Source: Hyalella azteca (Eukaryota; Arthropoda; Malacostraca; Amphipoda; Hyalellidae). Taken from it: a stretch of 64,000 bases of DNA. Positions 57,876-64,000 of the stretch are shown here, piece by piece. Position 1 is the stretch's first letter; every line of letters begins with the position of its first letter. The notes beneath the pieces were generated by a model. That model worked only from the letters and a program-made list of their open reading frames with translations. It was not told where the DNA came from and made no database searches. Both the position numbers and the translations under genes were made by a program. Where the stretch lies: NCBI RefSeq assembly GCF_000764305.2, contig NW_025947373.1, positions 1 to 64,000 on the forward strand, in the 5' to 3' direction.

Positions 57876-58451
57876 TCACACTATCCACCAATTAGCTAAA
57901 TCGGGGAAATTTTGGAACAGATTGTTTATTGCTTTCTTTTTCTTGAACACTTGATAAAGATACAGTGATACATTTCCTAGTTTTGGATATTGATATCCAA
58001 GTTTGCCAAGCCATTGCAAGTTTTGAGCAAAAACTTTGTTAATACCAATATGCTCAGAAAGAATGGTTTCATAAGAAAATTGTTGATATTTACTTGAGCT
58101 TTTTTCAAATTGATTTTCGAACATAAGTTGCAAAAAATAGCCAAACTTAATTGCATCTCGGAAGAGAGTTTTTTGATGTGATTTTATAGCATCCTTATTT
58201 TTTATTAAATGACGAAATACAGTATCATATTTATCAAATTCTTGTTTTCTTAAATAGATCCTCTCTTTAATTTTTAATCTGTTCTTTTTCAACCAGGCAT
58301 TAATAATTTCTGGCTTTTCCAATCTCTTCTTTACTCTGTATACTCGCCTCTCCGGAGGCTCAGGTGATTCACGGATTGAGTCTCTGCAGGCCCGCCGTTT
58401 GCGCCCAGTGTCACCAGCAGCTGATGCCGGGGCTGACACATCAGCATCCTT
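57876..58451 (-). CDS. Gene C, exon 3 (uncharacterised protein, 269 aa in all)
   Basis: Acceptor ATCATCAG before 58451, phase 0, open for 191 codons. Leader KDADVSAPASAAGDTGRKRR with a basic patch, then KRLEKPEIINAWLKKNRLKI, a Lys-rich helical middle, FSYETILSEHIGINKVFAQN, LQWLGKLGYQYPKLGNVSLY and a FPDLANWW end. With exon 1 (59520-59409) and exon 2 (59070-58949) it makes 269 aa. The acidic, psi-K-x-E-rich N-terminus and basic patch suggest a nuclear protein; the C-terminal domain is unknown to me. This is the cleanest copy and the reference for the family. Confidence 0.8.
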   Translation of the reverse strand, partial: KDADVSAPASAAGDTGRKRRACRDSIRESPEPPERRVYRVKKRLEKPEIINAWLKKNRLKIKERIYLRKQEFDKYDTVFRHLIKNKDAIKSHQKTLFRDAIKFGYFLQLMFENQFEKSSSKYQQFSYETILSEHIGINKVFAQNLQWLGKLGYQYPKLGNVSLYLYQVFKKKKAINNLFQNFPDLANWWIV

Positions 58452-58469
58452 CTGATGATAAAATTACAT

Positions 58470-58760
58470 ACCTTATATCACAGTATGACATAGCATATAT
58501 CAAAGTATGACATAGCTTATATCAAGGTAAGACATAGCTTATATCAAAGTATGACATAGCTTATATCAAAGTATGACATACCTTATATCAAGATAAGACG
58601 TAGCTTATATCAAGGTATGACATAGCTTATATCAAAGTATGACATACCTTATATCAAGATAAGACATAGCTTATATCAAGGTATGACATAGCTTACATCA
58701 AAGTACAACATAGCTTATATCAAAGTATTACATAGCTTATATCAAAGTATAACATAGCTT
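58470..58760. repeat. 22-bp tandem repeat in intron 2 of gene C
   Basis: Copies of CATAGCTTATATCAAAGTAT plus GA, as in genes A and B. Confidence 0.9.
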
Positions 58761-58948
58761 GAAAAAGTATAATTTAGTAGGTTTAACATTAAAAAAAGTC
58801 AAATCTGAGTTTCATGTCAATTAATTATCTATAGTGCATACCCTATCAAAACAAATGTCAGCTGCCTCTATTTCCCAGCTTTCCAGAAATTAATTGTGAA
58901 AATTTATACCTACACTATTAAAAAAATTGTCATTTTTAATAAAAGTAC

Positions 58949-59070
58949 CTGAGAACCATATAGAAATGGTTCCTCCTTCACAGTTATATCCAAGTTCTCA
59001 TTTTCAGGCTCCTGCTTGATGTAGATTTCAGGGACTTGGATGACTGGATTGGGAGTATCCATGTCCAAGG
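58949..59070 (-). CDS. Gene C, exon 2
   Basis: 122 nt; LDMDTPNPVIQVPEIYIKQE, PENENLDITVKEEPFLYG; acceptor TTCCAG and donor CAG|GTAC. Exons 1 and 2 together are 234 nt, so exon 3 starts in phase 0. Confidence 0.8.
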
Positions 59071-59408
59071 CTGGAAATCAAGTATTTTGTTTTACCATTG
59101 ACATTTCAGCAAAGTACAAAACATCATACATCAGCATTTATGAATTCTCAATCGACAAGCAAGCCTGTGTATTGTTGTAAAAAGAGCTTGAGATTGCTTA
59201 GGTTTTATATATTTAAACACGTTAAGTGCGGCTCTGTCATATTTCTTATGGGTGGTAGTCATGTTGCACTCAACATGTTGATAATTAGTATAAAGCATAC
59301 CTACAGGGCTGAATGTTGTAATTGGCAAATACTGAAAAACATACCAAAAATCTGAGCCAAATTATTTGGATGTTATAGAAATTGACATGTAACACAAAAG
59401 ATGCTTAC

Positions 59409-59520
59409 CTTCAGACTCAACTTTGATTGCACAAGCAGGCAATAGGGGCAGGTTGTGCTCCAAACTCTCATCACTCCTGACATAGGAATGGACAGGGCAT
59501 TCTTTGATGTTGGACGCCAT
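59409..59520 (-). CDS. Gene C, exon 1 (start)
   Basis: ATG at 59520; MASNIKECPVHSYVRSDESL, LEHNLPLLPACAIKVESE; donor G|GTAAGC after 59409. Confidence 0.8.
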
Positions 59521-60336
59521 GGGATTCCAGTTGATAATTGATTAAATATCTATCTTTTGAAGTCCCCAACAGTGAAGTTTGTGTTTATGTCTTACTCAGG
59601 AAGGTTTAGAAAGTGCAAGTATACTATAGGGTATTCAAAATTGATAATGACTGTAGCTCATAAACCAGTTCTTGCAGCAATATTAGTTCTTTCTGTTGAA
59701 CATCAACATATATTATATTAAATTTAAATAAATGAAAAAGACACAGAGGAAAATAAACACCTAGTGGACAGGTATGGCTTTGAGGAAAATTTGGAGGCAA
59801 TTAATTAAATAACATTGAAATTTTTTTTAAGAATTAATCACACTTACTGTGATTGTTAAACAATAGATGCTAGCCATTATCACGCAACAATTTTAATACA
59901 ATCAATCAGGGATACAAAATTTTCTCAAAACATAGCAAGGAATATGAAAATAATTGAATATTGAATGCTAAGAATCATGCAACATATATGAAGAAACATA
60001 TAAAATTGAAATTCAGATGAATTACAAAATCTTTTAGACTAAAGTCCAATGAAAACTATTTGCATTATCTTGCCAAACATTCAGTGTCAGAATATTTAAG
60101 CTAACAGGGGGAGAAAAATTTTCCTTCCTCAACATTCATATCTGGAATTCCTCCCTCTTCTCAGGTAAAGAAAACTTGAAAAATGTAGTTCTGCTCACAA
60201 GCAGAATAGGGCAGAAATGATGATAGAATTTCATTAATTTTTCAAATTGCAAATTTTCAAATATTTATAAATTTTTAGCCCATTACCATAAACCTTGACT
60301 TGGATTATTGACTTGAGCAGGTGTGATAAACCCTAA
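59521..60336. other. 5' flank of gene C
   Basis: Shared with the other two units; no gene. It contains the uninterrupted site for the family 1 element of unit 1 near 60050. Confidence 0.6.
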
Positions 60337-60691
60337 CACGTTGACTATGATTGCTTCATCTTATACTATTATTTCATTTTTTGTACTGTTTTTAAACAGG
60401 GTTGCCAGACGGTTATTTTTTCCGGACAAATGCTGTGATTTAGTTTTTCTCAATTGCGTTGGCTGGCTAAAATTTATGATAGGGGTACTTCCTAATTAAA
60501 TTTTAAGTACTGGAAAAAAAAAATAAATGGAATTTTTATAGCGGAACCTATAAATAAACTAGTATATATTGGGTTATTGGCCTTTTTTGTTCTCGGATTT
60601 GGCTGATTTTAGGCAACCTGAATTATGCACCACTTCCTCCTGGAGAAATACATTTTGTGGTATGCATATGTACCACTTCGGAGTCAACGTG
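60337..60691. mobile_element. TTAA-flanked MITE (piggyBac-like target)
   Basis: Ends CACGTTGACT and, inverted, AGTCAACGTG. Right flank TTAA (60692-60695), left flank CTAA (one change). The empty sites in units 1 and 2 read CCTTAACTTTT. 355 bp, non-coding. Confidence 0.85.
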
Positions 60692-61238
60692 TTAACTTTT
60701 CACTGGAATAATGAAGATGCTAATTTAAATATTTAGGTTTAATAGGAAAACAAGCAACTGAACCTTACTCTGATGAAAATGATTTGAAAATGAAGAACAC
60801 ATTTCACAACAAAAATCAATGTCCCATAGAACCATGGCTACAAAAGTACATTTTTTACACCTGCTTTGTAATATTGTGATTAAATAAAATAAAGTATTTG
60901 GCAGCTGCATCTTCTTTCAAACAGTTTAGCAGGAATTTGATAAGGCATCTCATGACACATCTTGCAAAGCATGATTATGTTAACCTACAACTCATTTTGC
61001 AAATTCTATTCTTGTTTCTGAGACTATGATACACATGTCTAAATTAAATTTATGTTGTGTAGTTAATAACTTTGAATTACTAGTTTAATCAAAAAATAAA
61101 TAGGAATATTGATGATAGAAAATATGTTTATTGAATGCTGAAACAGACTATAATTAGTATTTTCTTAGTACCACAGAAATATTCATTTGTAAAAATGTCC
61201 AATTAAGCAGGCATCATTTTGTCTTCATTGCTTTCAAC

Positions 61239-61782
61239 CAGGGCTAGAAAAGTCCTATTTTTTTCTGAAATATTGTGGCTCTAATATCATATAATTTCAG
61301 TAGGTATGAAATCTTGTGGCTCTAATGTCATGTATTTTTGTTTGATTGAAAAAATTGCAAACGTGTCATTTCATAAAATTTGCAACTTCTGCAATCTGCA
61401 CTATTTCAAAGATCCAGCCAAAATATCCTGCACAACAAAACAACAACTCAACCTAAAACGTTTCCTCATAGATCGCATAGTTGCGATCATGTCAGAGAGG
61501 TCAGACTGCATTATCACGTGATCTGTGCTCAGTTGACACTCAAGCAAAGACAAATGTTAGAGTTTACTGTTTTTAGGGTAAATTAGAGATTAGAGATTTA
61601 GTAAATGGTTTGCATCAGCCAGCTCATAAATGGCTTTTAATGGCTGAGATATGGAATTCATGGCTTGAAGAAATTAAATCACAGCTTGAATAAATGGAAT
61701 CACTGCTGACAAATTCATAAAACCACGGCTCCAAAAATTCAGTCGCGTCTCTGTCTCACCAAGTAGATATATTCCATGCCTG
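61239..61782. mobile_element. hAT-type non-autonomous element with 8-bp target duplication
   Basis: CTTTCAAC lies at 61231-61238 and 61783-61790. Ends CAGGGCTAGAAAA and, inverted, CAGGCATGGAATA. Unit 2 shows the empty site near 48980. 544 bp. A short open stretch inside shows no transposase motif. Confidence 0.9.
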
Positions 61783-62185
61783 CTTTCAACCACACCCAAA
61801 GATCTGCTGTAAGGTCATAGATGTGGTAAGATTGAGTAATTTACCATTTTAAGTTTACTAGCACAATCAAATCTAAAACTATGAATTTATAGATCAAATT
61901 AGAAAAGATTAGATCTTGCTTAATCATCATTATCTTTCATACCAGAACTTATTCCACAGTAAAAACAAATTTACAGGTTATATCTTATTATATATACCTA
62001 GTTAATAGTTATTGATCATTGATCAATATCGCAGTTTCTAGTAGTCTATAATTATGATAATGTTGACTCATAGCCTAGGCAATGATAGGCTCATCCATTA
62101 TGATCCATAAGATTCAATATTCTACACACTACCTGCAATATGAGAATCTTTTCACTGCAAGTACCATCATTGCAAATCATATTAA

Positions 62186-62871
62186 CACGTTTCCTGCATA
62201 TTGGGTCATATGTGTACCAACAGTGATATTCCACTGCTGCGTATTGGGACACCAGCGTATCAAACGCAGTATTTTATGCCATTTTGATAAAACACATATA
62301 ACTCAAAATTTCGCATGTAAGCTTCCTCTTTTATAATATTAATGTTCACTCAAAAAGTGGTGTATTAAGTAAAACAAATCAATGAACCAAAATTTTATTC
62401 GTAAATCTCCTTGAACAAACGATAAGTAACTGTAAAAATTCTAACTAATAATTCTAACTAATAATTCCCTTCTATTCCCTTATATTCCCTTCTATTCCAT
62501 TATATTTCCTTTTATTCCCTTCTGTTCCCTTTTATTCCCTTCTATTTCCTTCTGTTCCCCTATATTTCCTTCTATTCTATTATGGTACATGAAAGGCTCA
62601 ATAAATACTTGGCACACGGTACACCGGTGCCTGGTGGTACAATACCAGTACGCAAGAACAACATGTGGTTATTATTTGCTTGCATAATGTACCACATGAG
62701 TCCCAAGTTCCCAACATTTTTATTGCAGCTATGCAAAGCTTTGATGCCACAGAGCAGCACACACCTCCTCAACCTCACATCACGGCTAATGGCACCAAAC
62801 TGAAGCAGCAACCACTGAAAGCCTTGCGCAATAAGGGAATACTGGGGAAATCTGGATACACGGAGAATGTG
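62186..62871. mobile_element. TTAA-flanked element, piggyBac-like target
   Basis: TTAA at 62182-62185 and 62872-62875. Ends CACGTTTCCTGCATATTGGG and, inverted, CACATTCTCCGTG. Inside lies a 10-bp microsatellite (62455-62580, ATTCCCTTCT). The overlapping short ORFs at 62582-62886 show no motif I recognise. Absent from the same place in units 1 and 2. Confidence 0.75.
62455..62580. repeat. 10-bp microsatellite, TTCCCTTCTA unit
   Basis: About twelve diverged copies. Confidence 0.9.
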
Positions 62872-63223
62872 TTAAGACCCAAATAAAATGTCCTTGATAT
62901 TTTCATGAAAACTTTTGATTTTTCTCACAACAAATAAATTTTGAAATAAAGTTATTTCTAGCAATATTTATATGTGAATTTAGCCTAATGATGCCCTAAT
63001 CATTATTTGGCATATTTCATCATTATATAGCTAGAAAAAAATATAAATATCAAACCTTTAAAAAAAGTCTGAGATAAATTGAAAATTCAATTGAACAATT
63101 AAATTTATTCTTACATGAACCATGAATGGACATTTTCTAGCCATTTTTCAAGAAAACTCAGTAGTAAATAAAAATCTGAATTAGCAGTCTGTTATTGACA
63201 GTTATTCTCCAGTAGTTTATGCG

Positions 63224-63451
63224 CATAGTGGCAAACCGGACTCAAAAGTGAACTTGAGGGAGTGGCAAACCAGAGCTTTTTTGGAATCAGTTCATTTTTA
63301 ATTTCCTCAATAACTCAAGATTTGAATCAATTTCTTAAGTATGATAATGCTGGTATCCATGATACTTTACTGGTCTACTTCTACTTATAGGATTCAAAAA
63401 TGAACTTGAGTTGAGGGAGAGTCTATAAAAACTCTCTACTTTGTCACTATG
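63224..63451. mobile_element. Short inverted-repeat element, family 4, copy b
   Basis: Starts CATAGTGGCAAACCGGAC and ends CTACTTTGTCACTATG. The interior matches 53605-53799, with a partial internal duplication of AACTTGAGGGAGTGGCAAAC. Confidence 0.55.
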
Positions 63452-64000
63452 CCTCACTTTATGGAAGTGAAGATGCTGGCGCATTTGCGGGGCGGCGGGG
63501 ACAGTCAATACTAGAACTCTCTAAAACTAAAACGGGGTCAATACTAAAACTTTTAGCCTGTTATTTGTGATGCGTCTTTCTTAATATAATGCCTTTCCTA
63601 TTAATTTGTTATAGTAAAACAACGGTTGTTCTACTGGTATTGGGCGAATACCAAATTGGGTAATGCCCTGCACCTGCAGTCTGAACCAGTACCACTAACA
63701 TGCAGCCGAGAGACGACAGAGACGCAATCAACATGTGGCAGCACCAAACAAAGCTTCCATCGAAGCTTGCGGACCAAGTTGTAATTCCATAATTAAAAAA
63801 AAGGTTTAGTGAATGATTAAATATTTAATTCAGAAGCAGGTTTGTTATACATGTCACTGTACTCACGAGTATAAAAATATGTGCTTAATTGATATTTTCG
63901 CTACTGAATTCTGCCGAATACACCTAGGTAGATTGAATACACCACCAAATAGCTCCGCTATTAACACTTTCCGAACGTATAAAGAGCAATGAAGAATGGA

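Larger units (their letters stand above)
56831..64000. repeat. Segmental duplication unit 3 (contains gene C)
   Basis: Joins at GGCCAGTTCAGTTGGTTGAT, where unit 2's end fuses into the middle of the left flank, so the first part of this unit is deleted. It continues past the window end. The right flank (60045-64000) matches 28735-31050 apart from insertions listed separately. Confidence 0.8.

Noticed and set aside
62572..62886. Three overlapping ORFs of 73-79 aa
   Set aside because: They lie inside a TTAA-flanked element, overlap on both strands and show no transposase motif.

Overview
The window is animal nuclear DNA, most likely arthropod: AT-rich, with GT-AG introns and very dense in transposons. 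It holds CR1/L2-like and jockey-like LINEs, a Penelope-like element, piggyBac, PIF/Harbinger, hAT and many short inverted-repeat elements. The phylum is inferred from this mix and not proven. It is an assembled short-read scaffold: it has a 632-base N run at 32581-33212 and an uncut Nextera mate-pair junction adapter at 46980-47017. I see no rRNA, tRNA, CRISPR or bacterial-type operon.

Layout. 1-6100 holds a LINE fragment, two minisatellites, two terminal-exon-like open stretches and otherwise unrecognised DNA. From about 6.1 kb to the end the window is a tandem segmental triplication: unit 1 about 6.1-40.0 kb, unit 2 about 40.3-56.8 kb, unit 3 from 56.8 kb. Each unit carries, on the minus strand, the same three-exon gene of unknown family. 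Exon 1 has 112 nt, exon 2 has 122 nt, and exon 3 is longer; all splice phases agree. The units differ mainly by later transposon insertions, so each unit shows the empty sites of insertions in the others. This gave exact ends and target-site duplications for many elements.

The genes. Gene A (unit 1, 266 aa) is intact although its second intron holds a 9.7-kb insertion flanked by an 8-bp direct repeat, which contains a broken CR1-like LINE that was itself hit by a Penelope-like element. Gene C (unit 3, 269 aa) is intact and compact. In gene B (unit 2) a PIF/Harbinger element sits inside exon 3. The first part of the gene now reads in frame, through intact splice sites, into a complete Harbinger DDE transposase, predicting a 513-aa chimera. 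The element's companion MADF/BESS gene, on the other strand and interleaved with the transposase exons, is broken by three stops and a frameshift. Persistence of only the fused transposase is the most interesting signal here; the caveat is that the sequencing adapter lies in gene B's second intron.

Other mobile DNA. There is an intact 614-aa piggyBac transposase in unit 1, a GC-rich jockey-like LINE lodged inside a 20-bp minisatellite, nested families of TA-flanked inverted-repeat elements, TTAA-flanked elements, hAT-type elements with perfect 8-bp target duplications, and a long-inverted-repeat element holding a gapped LINE.
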